From: Fischerella muscicola PCC 7414
Lineage (GTDB): Bacteria; Cyanobacteriota; Cyanobacteriia; Cyanobacteriales; Nostocaceae
Reading direction: 5' to 3'
Length of the DNA stretch: 64,000 bases
NCBI RefSeq assembly: GCF_000317205.1
Contig: NZ_AJLK01000086.1
Span: forward strand, 1 to 64,000
Below the pieces are notes generated by a model, which was not told the DNA's origin, searched no databases, and worked only from the letters and a program-made list of their open reading frames with translations. Below are positions 36,649-44,180 of this stretch, in pieces. Position numbers and translations under genes: made by a program. How positions within the stretch are numbered: position 1 is the first letter of the stretch; the number at the start of each line of letters is the position of its first letter.

Positions 36649-38346
36649 TCAGTTCGCAAAAAAGTTGACTAGCCAGTCTTTGACGCTGCGTGTAGCACGG
36701 CAGTCATCTTCGTTGTAAGATTGAATTTTTTCTAGTAAGGTACGATCACCTGTTCTTAACCACTGATCATACCAGTATATACACTTAGCACCACTTGCTT
36801 CTGGATTGCGCCACTCGAACCCCAACCAACGCGCGATCGCTTTTAAGGCGTAACTTTCCACAGGCAATGCTACACTTTGAGTTAATTTTTCATATACATC
36901 TACAAACCGATTTAATATAGGCTGGACAACAGCGTGGGGAGTACAGTAAAGTTTACCTAGCCGTTTGACTGTATCTGATTCGTATACGCAAAAATGATAA
37001 ATTGGCGCATCAGGATATTGCCACACCAAATTTATAAATTGCTGCCATATTAATTCTTCGTCTTCTGGCTTTTCTGCTAACAAAGAATAAAACTGTTCTG
37101 TATTGGTTTGTCTGTCAACAACCAAAACCCCCAATAAGTAATCCAAATTCAAATCTGGTTGGGCTTCAATGTCAAAATAAAATTCAATCGGTGCTGTAAA
37201 TGGTATATCTGGAGGCGAATTATGAATACTCAGATGATTTATTTGCTGTGGAGACAGTAGCAGTGTATTCAGTTTTGAGTAACTACCACTGACTACCATC
37301 GTTTCATTTGCAGTCACATCATCTTCGCTCAATGTTAAAATTTCGTCTTGCCAAGGTAGGATGAGTGGGCGATTTTCTAATACAGCTTGAGCTTGGACGA
37401 CAATTTTACAAGCGACTTCGCTATCAAAACCAGGTAAATTTTCCAGTAAAGTTGGGCTTGTTTGTGCTAAAGATTCTAATGTGGTGATATTGAGTGCTTG
37501 TAGTTGAGTGTAGCGAACGGGTGTGATACCTGGTAGTAGAGAGAGGTGTTTTTGAGATTGAGCGATCGCATAACAACTACTATACCAATGGCAAAGGTTG
37601 CATTTTTGACGACTAATAAATACCTCTGGTGCTTGTTGTCTTTCCAGAGTTTGAATTAACTCCCACAACATGCGATGCATTTGTGGCATCGCTCTCATCA
37701 AATCTACTGGATATCTGGTCTGTTTGCCACGTAAAATTAGCCAAGGCGTTTCTGGTTCTGCTTGCTGCACCATTGCCAAAACTTGGGCGTGAAATGCTGC
37801 TACAGTTTGATACTCCAGCTTGGGCCGTTTTCCTAGTTCAATATTCACTGGAACATACATCCAATCTCCAAAGCAAGATTGTCCCGGCTTTTTTATAAGT
37901 AAATCTGGACGACTTAAGAGGGTATATCTTTCTAAATTAGGAGAAACGGGGGAAGAAGACACAGGGAAACGAAGACATGGAGATACTGAGGATATTGCTG
38001 GCAAATTTTCCGCTTCTGTAATATTCTCTGTATCTGTCAACTCACATGAGTGCAACTGGATATCAGAGTACTGAGTTAACAGCACACCATGATAAATACA
38101 CTCTACGCCCTGCTGCATTAATTCCACAGTTGCTATTTTCCCTCTATGCCAGTCTCCTTGGGGATAACTGGGTTGGCAAGAATTCCACTGTGAGACGATA
38201 GTCTTTTGGTATGCGATTTTGTCTCGCTGCAACTTTAGGAGCAAGTCATTGACACCATCTGTTTCCCTGAAGTCACCGTGAATATCTAAATAAGACCGGC
38301 GCTTACAGCGATGGTATTGCAGTAGTAGTTCAGCATTAATTAACAT
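36649..38346 (-). CDS. TM0106 family RecB-like putative nuclease
   Basis: A 565-residue protein. The N-terminal half resembles RecB/Cas4-type nucleases: LLLQYHRCKRRSYLDIHGD at the start, LLSRPDLLIKK (about 140-150, with Asp) and YQTVAAFHAQVLA, plus a Cys cluster KCNLCHWYSSCY (about 248-259) that could bind an iron-sulfur cluster. A helix-hairpin-helix-like segment follows (TPTLLENLPGF). The C-terminal half (from about 380) has the RNase H-like exonuclease fold with FYFDIEAQPDLN and a final SYNEDDCRATRSVKDWL. Such proteins are annotated as TM0106 family; biological role unknown. Residues about 118-137 are low-complexity and seem to come from an intergenic repeat. Confidence 0.88.
   Translation of the reverse strand: MLINAELLLQYHRCKRRSYLDIHGDFRETDGVNDLLLKLQRDKIAYQKTIVSQWNSCQPSYPQGDWHRGKIATVELMQQGVECIYHGVLLTQYSDIQLHSCELTDTENITEAENLPAISSVSPCLRFPVSSSPVSPNLERYTLLSRPDLLIKKPGQSCFGDWMYVPVNIELGKRPKLEYQTVAAFHAQVLAMVQQAEPETPWLILRGKQTRYPVDLMRAMPQMHRMLWELIQTLERQQAPEVFISRQKCNLCHWYSSCYAIAQSQKHLSLLPGITPVRYTQLQALNITTLESLAQTSPTLLENLPGFDSEVACKIVVQAQAVLENRPLILPWQDEILTLSEDDVTANETMVVSGSYSKLNTLLLSPQQINHLSIHNSPPDIPFTAPIEFYFDIEAQPDLNLDYLLGVLVVDRQTNTEQFYSLLAEKPEDEELIWQQFINLVWQYPDAPIYHFCVYESDTVKRLGKLYCTPHAVVQPILNRFVDVYEKLTQSVALPVESYALKAIARWLGFEWRNPEASGAKCIYWYDQWLRTGDRTLLEKIQSYNEDDCRATRSVKDWLVNFFAN
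37937..37995. repeat. intergenic-type repeat inside the TM0106-type gene
   Basis: GAAACGGGGGAAGAAGACAC with GGGAAACGAAGACATGGAG reads like the dispersed 'TCTCCATGTCTTCGTTTCCC' repeats of cyanobacterial spacers. On the coding strand it is translated as a Ser/Pro/Val-rich stretch. It sits between the conserved nuclease start and the LLSRPDLLIKK motif. Confidence 0.55.
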
Positions 38347-38638
38347 TTAATATATTGTAACTCCCAAAGGCTTATAAGCTTGGGGTTTTGGAACTTAAGC
38401 AACCAGTTTTGGTTGTCCTACTCCTGGTATTACACTTTTGTATTGTTTAACTTTAGCAGACTACCAAACAGCGTTAATTTTTGTATAGTCTTATCTTATT
38501 CTAAGATACTACAGTTCTAATAGTCTATCAGCAAAAATTTTCAGAGATTCTCTACTCAGCACAGATAGACTGGGTTTATATAATAGCGAATTATAGGCGC
38601 CGAATAGTTGCTAACCATCCTCTTGTACAATGTGGTAG

Positions 38639-39034
38639 TCAGTAACCTAATTTTTGACAACTCATTGATAAGTTTCCATCTTTTAAAATTTCCACTTCTA
38701 GAGTAGATTCTACTGGGCAAACTTCAACAGAATTATCTTTCGTGATGGTAATGTTTTGATTAATCAGGCAGCTTTTAAAATTTCCATCAGAGTGAAATAA
38801 AATATAATTTTTGGCTTTACAGGAAATATTTAATGTGCCTGCTTTCGAGTTGTACAATTGAATCTGCATATCGTTTTCTAAGATACAACTTGCTAACGAA
38901 CCATTTTGATAATTCTGAATGGTGCCAGGAGAACAAGTAATTGCTGCTTTAGCAGGTAAATAAAAAAGCAAATTACTTATCAATAAAGTTAAGGCAGATG
39001 ATAAATATGCAATAAATTGACAAGCTAATTTCAT
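38639..39034 (-). CDS. exported Cys-rich hypothetical protein
   Basis: A 131-residue exported protein with a signal peptide (hydrophobic segment about 8-24, cleavage probably after AKA) and seven cysteines in the mature part, spaced C-x16-C, C-x19/20-C and so on. The pattern of short strands (TIQNYQNGSLASCILEND, LFHSDGNFKSCLIN, EILKDGNLSMSCQKLGY) repeats about every 40-45 residues: each unit has a G-x-L/F-x-S-C end, so it looks like three related units linked by disulfides. I do not recognise the family. It is preceded by two tandem hairpins and is otherwise alone. Confidence 0.7.
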   Translation of the reverse strand: MKLACQFIAYLSSALTLLISNLLFYLPAKAAITCSPGTIQNYQNGSLASCILENDMQIQLYNSKAGTLNISCKAKNYILFHSDGNFKSCLINQNITITKDNSVEVCPVESTLEVEILKDGNLSMSCQKLGY

Positions 39035-39072
39035 AGTATAAATTTATGTTTATAAATGTTGAATATAGAAAA

Positions 39073-39123
39073 GGGCATCTTTTAGAGATGCCCGTCTTGC
39101 AGGATAACACCCGCAAAGGGTGT
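39073..39123. promoter_or_regulatory. two tandem stem-loops upstream of the Cys-rich protein gene
   Basis: GGGCATCT/AGATGCCC (39073-39093, 5-base loop) and ACACCC/GGGTGT (39107-39123, 5-base loop) are both perfect. GGGTGT can alternatively pair with the downstream TACACC (39125-39130). They could be an attenuator or leader structure for the gene ending at 38639, or the terminator of the O-antigen-ligase-like gene upstream. No U-tract is obvious. Confidence 0.45.
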
Positions 39124-39309
39124 ACCTACACCTTCCCAACAATCAGCAACAGTGACTAATGTGTGATTAGCCACACTCACAGTCACAGACGTGATATTAG
39201 TAATTTTATTAACTCAATATTTAACTGCCACCTGTGTATATACCTAAGTTTTTCTCACTATTGATCAGGTAGATAAGTAGATAATGTCGAAAATAGGTTT
39301 TTCACTACG

Positions 39310-40689
39310 CTAAATGTGCTTAGCGATGAATTTATCGTACTGACTATAGCGATAAACTACGCCAGAAATAGCAGCGATTATTAACCACGAAAGCGTATTT
39401 AGTCGCAAATCAAAAAGAGTAACATCTGCTGTATTAAATAACACCCAAATTCCAAATACTACTTGATAACTGAAAAATATTAATCTGTCTTCGGTTTTGA
39501 GAGTTTTTGAATTTAGCAACAGTTGCATACCTGCTATAAATATCCAGCCCAGTAAAGCGCAAAATAAAAAAGTTGCGGGCAATCCTGTTTCAGCAGATAG
39601 CATCAAAAAAAAGTTGTGGGGATGGCCCAACCAAATATGCATTTTTGCTTGGTAAAGTTGGGTAAAGTTGCGTAAACCCCAACCAGTCCAAGGACGTTGC
39701 TGAGTTAATGTCCAGGCAAATTGCCACTGAGTTTTGCGCAGGAGGGCTACTGGTCTATCTGGATACATTTGGTCATTTAACCGTGCCCAAAAGTAAGCAG
39801 GTACGAATTTGCGAAATAATTCAGCGATCGGTTGAGGAGCAAAAGCAGCTAAAAGTATAGTTGTGGCTATAGCAGTAACACCAGCAACCAAAAAGTGCCA
39901 ACCTTGATAAAGTGCATAAACTAAACAGGCAAAAACAGCGATCGCCCATGCATTACGTGAGTTGGTTAAAATCAATCCCACAAAATCAACAATTACTACT
40001 AAGGTAAGGAAAAGCAGTGAGAGAGTGGGAGAAAAAAGACGCAAGGGAGAATAACTAATGACTCTTGAGTTTTGAGTTTTAACTTTTGAGTTGCGATATT
40101 CTTCTAACCATAAACCTAACCCCAGCACAAAAGCTATGACTAGATAGCCAGCCAAAGTGTTAGCGTACATGAACGTAGAAGCCATACGACCAGGTGGGTT
40201 TCCTCCTGATGCGATCGCCCAACCAAAAATCCTTTCCCAGTATTGTGATGTACTCCAACCAAAAAACAATTGCCCTAAACCAATCAAAACCACTAATACA
40301 GAAGTACTCACTAGAATCCAAGATACCTGCCGCAGTTGTTGCGGTGTTTGAATTAAGACACTAAAAGCTGCAAAAAATAAAATAAATGGCAAGAAATTCG
40401 ATAGACCAAGAACTGCCTCCTTTTGATCAAAAGCAAAGACAGTACTAATGACGAGCAATATACTTAAAAGCGTAAATCCTAAATTATGAGGTTGACGAAT
40501 AATACTGCGGTATTTTATCAGCCATGTTCCTAACAATGCTACACCCAAAAGCACGCTTCCCCACAATGGAAGTAATGGAAAGATTAGCAATCCTACCTGG
40601 GCGGAACTCCACAAAAATTGCAGTTTAGAGTCAGGATGACGTAAAAAAGGTAATTTATACTTGGTCATTTGTTCTTTGTCATTAGTCAT
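39310..40689 (-). CDS. O-antigen ligase / polymerase-like membrane protein
   Basis: A 459-residue polytopic membrane protein with about ten to twelve spans. The Wzy_C/O-antigen ligase region is visible as a large loop with YFWARLNDQMYPDRP and the conserved WTGWGLRNFTQLY followed by GHPHNFFLMLSAETGLPATFLF, a signature of WaaL/Wzy-type proteins that transfer or polymerise surface glycans. Sugar and acceptor are unknown. Its N-terminus (MTNDKEQMTKYK) is translated from a TCATTAGTCATTTG-type spacer repeat, so ATG at 40668 (MTKYKLPFLRH) may be the true start. Residues about 198-222 also look repeat-derived. Confidence 0.85.
   Translation of the reverse strand: MTNDKEQMTKYKLPFLRHPDSKLQFLWSSAQVGLLIFPLLPLWGSVLLGVALLGTWLIKYRSIIRQPHNLGFTLLSILLVISTVFAFDQKEAVLGLSNFLPFILFFAAFSVLIQTPQQLRQVSWILVSTSVLVVLIGLGQLFFGWSTSQYWERIFGWAIASGGNPPGRMASTFMYANTLAGYLVIAFVLGLGLWLEEYRNSKVKTQNSRVISYSPLRLFSPTLSLLFLTLVVIVDFVGLILTNSRNAWAIAVFACLVYALYQGWHFLVAGVTAIATTILLAAFAPQPIAELFRKFVPAYFWARLNDQMYPDRPVALLRKTQWQFAWTLTQQRPWTGWGLRNFTQLYQAKMHIWLGHPHNFFLMLSAETGLPATFLFCALLGWIFIAGMQLLLNSKTLKTEDRLIFFSYQVVFGIWVLFNTADVTLFDLRLNTLSWLIIAAISGVVYRYSQYDKFIAKHI
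40025..40095. repeat. intergenic-type repeat inside the O-antigen-ligase-like gene
   Basis: The segment with ACTCTTGAGTTTTGAGTTTT and AACTTTTGAGTTG matches the dispersed AACTCAAAACTC spacer repeat type, but here lies in a loop between membrane spans and keeps the frame, adding a segment such as KVKTQNSRVISYSPLR. Confidence 0.5.
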
Positions 40690-40790
40690 TAGTCATCTGT
40701 AATTTGTCTATTGTTTATTGTCAGTTGTTTCTTAATATTCCAATAATCAATAACTAATAACCAATGACTAATGACCAGTGACTAATTCGT
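40668..40790. repeat. STRR-like repeats (GTCATTA / GTCATCT heptamers)
   Basis: Heptamers GTCATTA, GTCATTT and the inverted AATAACCAATGACTAATGAC series fill the spacer between the O-antigen-ligase-like gene and the YaaW-type gene; the two series are complementary, so the RNA can fold back. Confidence 0.7.
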
Positions 40791-41632
40791 CAAGCTATTT
40801 CCCAACATTCTGCACGAGTGAGTCGAATTTGAGCTAAAGCGAAGATAGTTGGAATGATTCGACCATAGTTAACAGCGATCGTTCTCCATCCTAAATCCGC
40901 AAAAAACCAAGCCCACATCATCGGCCCTAAAAATGCAAATACACTCCTAACAGCACCATAACGGGCTGCACTTACAGCCATACCCCGCCGCGCCATCTGC
41001 AAAGTAACGTAGTTTTGAAACTGCATTGTAGCAGCAGCTCCACCTTGGAGTGCGGCTTGTTTGGTGACTTGATAGGCAGCAAAATGCATCGCAAATTGAC
41101 GGGCAATTTGCTTCAGCAGTAGTGGCTGGATCACGGAGGTGACAGCTAAAGCGCTACCTCCTTTTAAAATTAACCCCAAGGGATCACGCTGCAACGAAAG
41201 TGGTAGCGGTTCATTCAGTTGTGATTTTGCCAACTGACGCTGCACTTGTGCAGTTAATTTTTGTTTTTCTTTTTCCGGTAATTTTTTCCACACCCGCCCT
41301 AACAGATGCAAAAACACTTCTGCTTCTAAATCAATAGTTGATAAATCATGAGAATAAGGAATTTTTAAATGCTTACATACCTGTAGTAGTGCTTGCCGAT
41401 ATGTTACCTGGTTTGTACGTCCTCGCAATACCGTCACACCATCGGCTGCCAAAAAACGAAAGCGTTCCTCCAGTGCGTCTAGCCAAGCTTCACGACCTTG
41501 GCTTTGTATTTCTATTGGTTCAGGTGTCTGAACATAATCTAGGGGATTGAACTTACGGCTAAACAGAATTGCCGTTAAGTCTTGCAATTCATCTTCGGTT
41601 GCAAGTTCGAGTGCCGCCCTCAGTTCATCCAA
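40790..41632 (-). CDS. YaaW-type (UPF0174) family protein
   Basis: A 280-residue protein resembling the YaaW/UPF0174 family. The first half is charged and helical (MDELRAALELATEDELQDLTAIL onward to a GRxW domain near 110-150); the second half contains a Gly/Ala-rich hydrophobic region (about 155-270, with GGSALAVTSVIQPLL, GGAAATMQF and FLGPMMWAWFFADLGW) that looks membrane-associated. Its function is unknown. Monocistronic, bounded on both sides by repeats. Assignment is by memory of the family layout. Confidence 0.7.
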   Translation of the reverse strand: MDELRAALELATEDELQDLTAILFSRKFNPLDYVQTPEPIEIQSQGREAWLDALEERFRFLAADGVTVLRGRTNQVTYRQALLQVCKHLKIPYSHDLSTIDLEAEVFLHLLGRVWKKLPEKEKQKLTAQVQRQLAKSQLNEPLPLSLQRDPLGLILKGGSALAVTSVIQPLLLKQIARQFAMHFAAYQVTKQAALQGGAAATMQFQNYVTLQMARRGMAVSAARYGAVRSVFAFLGPMMWAWFFADLGWRTIAVNYGRIIPTIFALAQIRLTRAECWEIA

Positions 41633-42045
41633 TTTCCCTGCCTCCCTTCCATGCAGCTTTATCCTGTACCTTATTCTACTATTAGCTTTCGGCAGTCATT
41701 TGTTTGTTGTTAAGCAGATCGTACTTGAAAATAGCTTGAATAATGCATAAAAGCTGATTTGGAGGATATTTTAGACTTACTCTCTTAACTTAGAAACAAG
41801 GCAGATGGCAGAAGGCAGACGGCAGTTTTAGCCGTATCCCTTGTATGTATAGTGCGATTGAACCCAAGCAAGCTTGTTGGCTAAACTACAAGTTACCTCG
41901 TAGCCCCTTGGAGTATCAAATACACTTAGAGACTTTGTTCAATCATGCAAGAAAAATCTGATTGGATCAGTCGCCATCTCTGTGAAAAAGTTCAACCAGG
42001 TTGTGAACCGTCTCACTGGTTTGGATAACCCAGCACTAACTATTC
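41633..42045. other. intergenic region, no gene seen
   Basis: About 410 bp between two minus-strand genes. A short G/A-rich stretch (GGCAGATGGCAGAAGGCAGA near 41800) is a typical dispersed fragment; the rest has no recognisable gene, hairpin or RNA. Confidence 0.45.
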
Positions 42046-42378
42046 TCATCTTTGTAAAGGATCATGTCCCCAATTCATTAATGAGTAACGCCAATGTCTA
42101 TTTTCCACATCTCCATTGGGTTTTTGTGCTAAGTGACGATGAATGTAACTAATGACTTTTTGCATATGCGAAATGTCGTCATCATTATATTCATCTTTTT
42201 TATTTTCTAATAATTTAACAATTTGTTTCCCAGATTTGTGTCCTATAGACTCTGAGTCTGCATCTTTTTGCCCAACAGATTGAGATTCATTTGTTTGCAG
42301 CCAAGATTGGAGTTCTTTGACTGTCATATTCACTGAGCCATGAAACTCATCAATGACTGACTTTGCATCTTTAGTCAT
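42046..42378 (-). CDS. DUF3140 family protein
   Basis: A 110-residue small soluble protein. The core FHGSVNMTVKELQSWLQT, the segment GKQIVKLLENKKDEYNDDDI and the ending HRHLAQKPNGDVENRHWRYSLMNWGHDP match the DUF3140 family, which I know to be common in bacteria and often coupled to DUF2945. Some authors call it DNA-binding; that is unproven. The gene follows the DUF2945 gene by 10 bases, so they form a two-gene operon. Confidence 0.85.
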   Translation of the reverse strand: MTKDAKSVIDEFHGSVNMTVKELQSWLQTNESQSVGQKDADSESIGHKSGKQIVKLLENKKDEYNDDDISHMQKVISYIHRHLAQKPNGDVENRHWRYSLMNWGHDPLQR

Positions 42379-42388
42379 AGAACTATCA

Positions 42389-42604
42389 TTATTCCTCTAT
42401 TTTCTCAAGGGCATCGGGTTTATGAGCAGCTTGTTTGCCTGTTTTATCACTTTCCACCAAGTATTCTGGATTCTCTTGAGAGGCTGCTACGTGATGTCCT
42501 TTGATTTCCGTAGATGAGGTAAGTTTCTTTTTAACTTCACCTGTAGTTTCACCTTGAGAAGTGTTCCACTTCACTTTATCTCCTTTTTTAAATTCTTCAG
42601 TCAT
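42389..42604 (-). CDS. DUF2945 family (hypervirulence-associated TUDOR-like) protein
   Basis: A 71-residue protein with an SH3/TUDOR-like barrel sequence: FKKGDKVKWNTSQGETTGEVKKKL followed by HHVAASQENPEYLVESDKTGKQAAHKPDAL. This is the DUF2945/HVA1 layout. It is the first gene of the DUF2945-DUF3140 pair. Role unknown; pairs like this often appear in stress or desiccation gene sets. Confidence 0.85.
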   Translation of the reverse strand: MTEEFKKGDKVKWNTSQGETTGEVKKKLTSSTEIKGHHVAASQENPEYLVESDKTGKQAAHKPDALEKIEE

Positions 42605-43009
42605 CGATTATGTCCTTATTATTTTTTTACACTTGCTAATTATGTTGAAAACATAATTAACAATTAATCAGTCTATTGATATAAAAATAGGCAACAATAT
42701 AGATTCCAAGAAACAAAATTTCTCGGCTAAAGTCTTGTATCTTCCTGTGAGCGATCGCACTTAGAGATCATTTTAATGATAGAGTGGATGGTGCGATAAG
42801 AATACTTAGAAAGCTATGTATAAATAAGTACCTTTACTAGAATATAAATATGCTATAGATATATTTAAATATTTTCAGATTTAAATTAAATAATGTTATT
42901 TTTACTGATATATCTGAGCATGATTCCGAAATGCTACAAATAAAACTTGTAGCTGTTTATATCCCCACGACAGTGGGATTTACGCTTTTTAATTATTCAC
43001 GCACTTTTT
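42605..43009. other. divergent AT-rich intergenic region
   Basis: About 400 bp between the DUF2945 gene and the COP23-like gene, very A/T-rich, with one HIP1 octamer near 42750. A small hairpin (TCCCCAC/GTGGGA near 42962-42978) lies about 30 bases before the COP23-like start. No gene seen. Confidence 0.5.
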
Positions 43010-43552
43010 ATGAGCAGTAGTAGTTCCATATTGACAAAAGTTGCGAGAGTTTCTGGTATTGCTTTGCTGACTGCATTTACCATAGCTGCAATTACCCATC
43101 AGCCTAGTTATGCCAGTGGTACAACCTTCTTTTGTGCTGTTAGCAAAGGTTATCCGACGACATTTGCCAAGACTAACAGTGGAAGGAAAATACCAATGAT
43201 ACGCTGGGTTCCGAACAATTACTTCTCCTCTACGTTATCTCCTATACAACGCTGTAGAGAAGTATCGGATAGATTTCAAAGAAGCTATGATAACGGTACT
43301 CTCAAAACCATTATCTCTGGTACGTTGAATAGACAACCTGTTGTATGTGCTGCTGCTACCACATACGATACTTGCAACAACAATAATCTATTATTTACTC
43401 TTAAACGTGGTACTAATGCAAAACAGGCTGTGGAAAGGTTGTTAGATCGTGGTGGTTTAGCGGCGGGGAGAATACTCAATCAAAATAGTGATAATACCCA
43501 AATTTATGTTGATTTTGATACGTATCTCAACAGTATAAAGCCTGAACCATAA
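43010..43552 (+). CDS. COP23-like exported protein
   Basis: A 180-residue exported protein of the circadian oscillating protein COP23 family. Signal peptide: hydrophobic VSGIALLTAFTIAAITHQPSYASG, cleavage probably after ASA/ASG. The mature part shows the family layout with FFCAVSKGYPTTFAK at its start, the central PIQRCREVSDRFQRSYDNG and a repeated Cys pattern (RQPVVCAAATTYDTC), which would form disulfides. COP23 was named from a circadian membrane-associated protein in Cyanothece; function unknown. Single gene; ATG at 43010. Long A/T-rich upstream. Confidence 0.85.
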   Translation: MSSSSSILTKVARVSGIALLTAFTIAAITHQPSYASGTTFFCAVSKGYPTTFAKTNSGRKIPMIRWVPNNYFSSTLSPIQRCREVSDRFQRSYDNGTLKTIISGTLNRQPVVCAAATTYDTCNNNNLLFTLKRGTNAKQAVERLLDRGGLAAGRILNQNSDNTQIYVDFDTYLNSIKPEP

Positions 43553-44180
43553 TGTTTATACCTGCTGTTCACCCACAGTTATGAATATGGTGATCAAGGC
43601 TTTGCTGTCTAAACTTACTACGCATCAATCAGTCACCATTATTCAAATAAGTAAAAATAGAGCCGAACAAGTGGCGTATTAGTGCTTTTTGGAGAATGAG
43701 AATGTGATGAGAATTAGTCATAGTAGAGGGCAAATATTGCCAATCTGTATAGCCTGATCACCAGCTTTTTGCTCAATGTTGGTTGTTCTGTAACCGCAAG
43801 CATATTATTTTCCCGAATATTGGAAAAACTTAGTACAGCTTTGCGTAAGTGGCAAGTAGAAAAACGCACCAGTTAGCGGAGGTCAGCGCAGAGGGACGTG
43901 GAGAAAAACTAATAACCAATGACAAAGGGCAAATGGCGACCCTACCGACTTACTTAGTTGTCGGAATGGCTTAGAGAGTGCCATAAAGAATAAGGGTTTA
44001 ACTCTGGCATATCCCCCACGCCTCTTTTCAATTTGCCCCTGCAATTGTTTCCTTCTGCCCTCTGCCACGCCACGTGCTACAACGGAACGGGCAATATTCG
44101 CCGGATACAAGCTCAGATCCAGCCCTCGGGAACCTCCAAGGGTGCAGTGGCTCCTCTGCCTTTTTTCTTCAATCACAACC
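43553..44180. other. intergenic region before the cyclase gene, no gene seen
   Basis: About 630 bp. A minus-strand frame (43883-44194) overlaps the cyclase start and is not protein-like. There are dispersed bits such as ACTAATAACCAATGACAAAGG at about 43905. No RNA or attachment site recognised. Confidence 0.45.
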
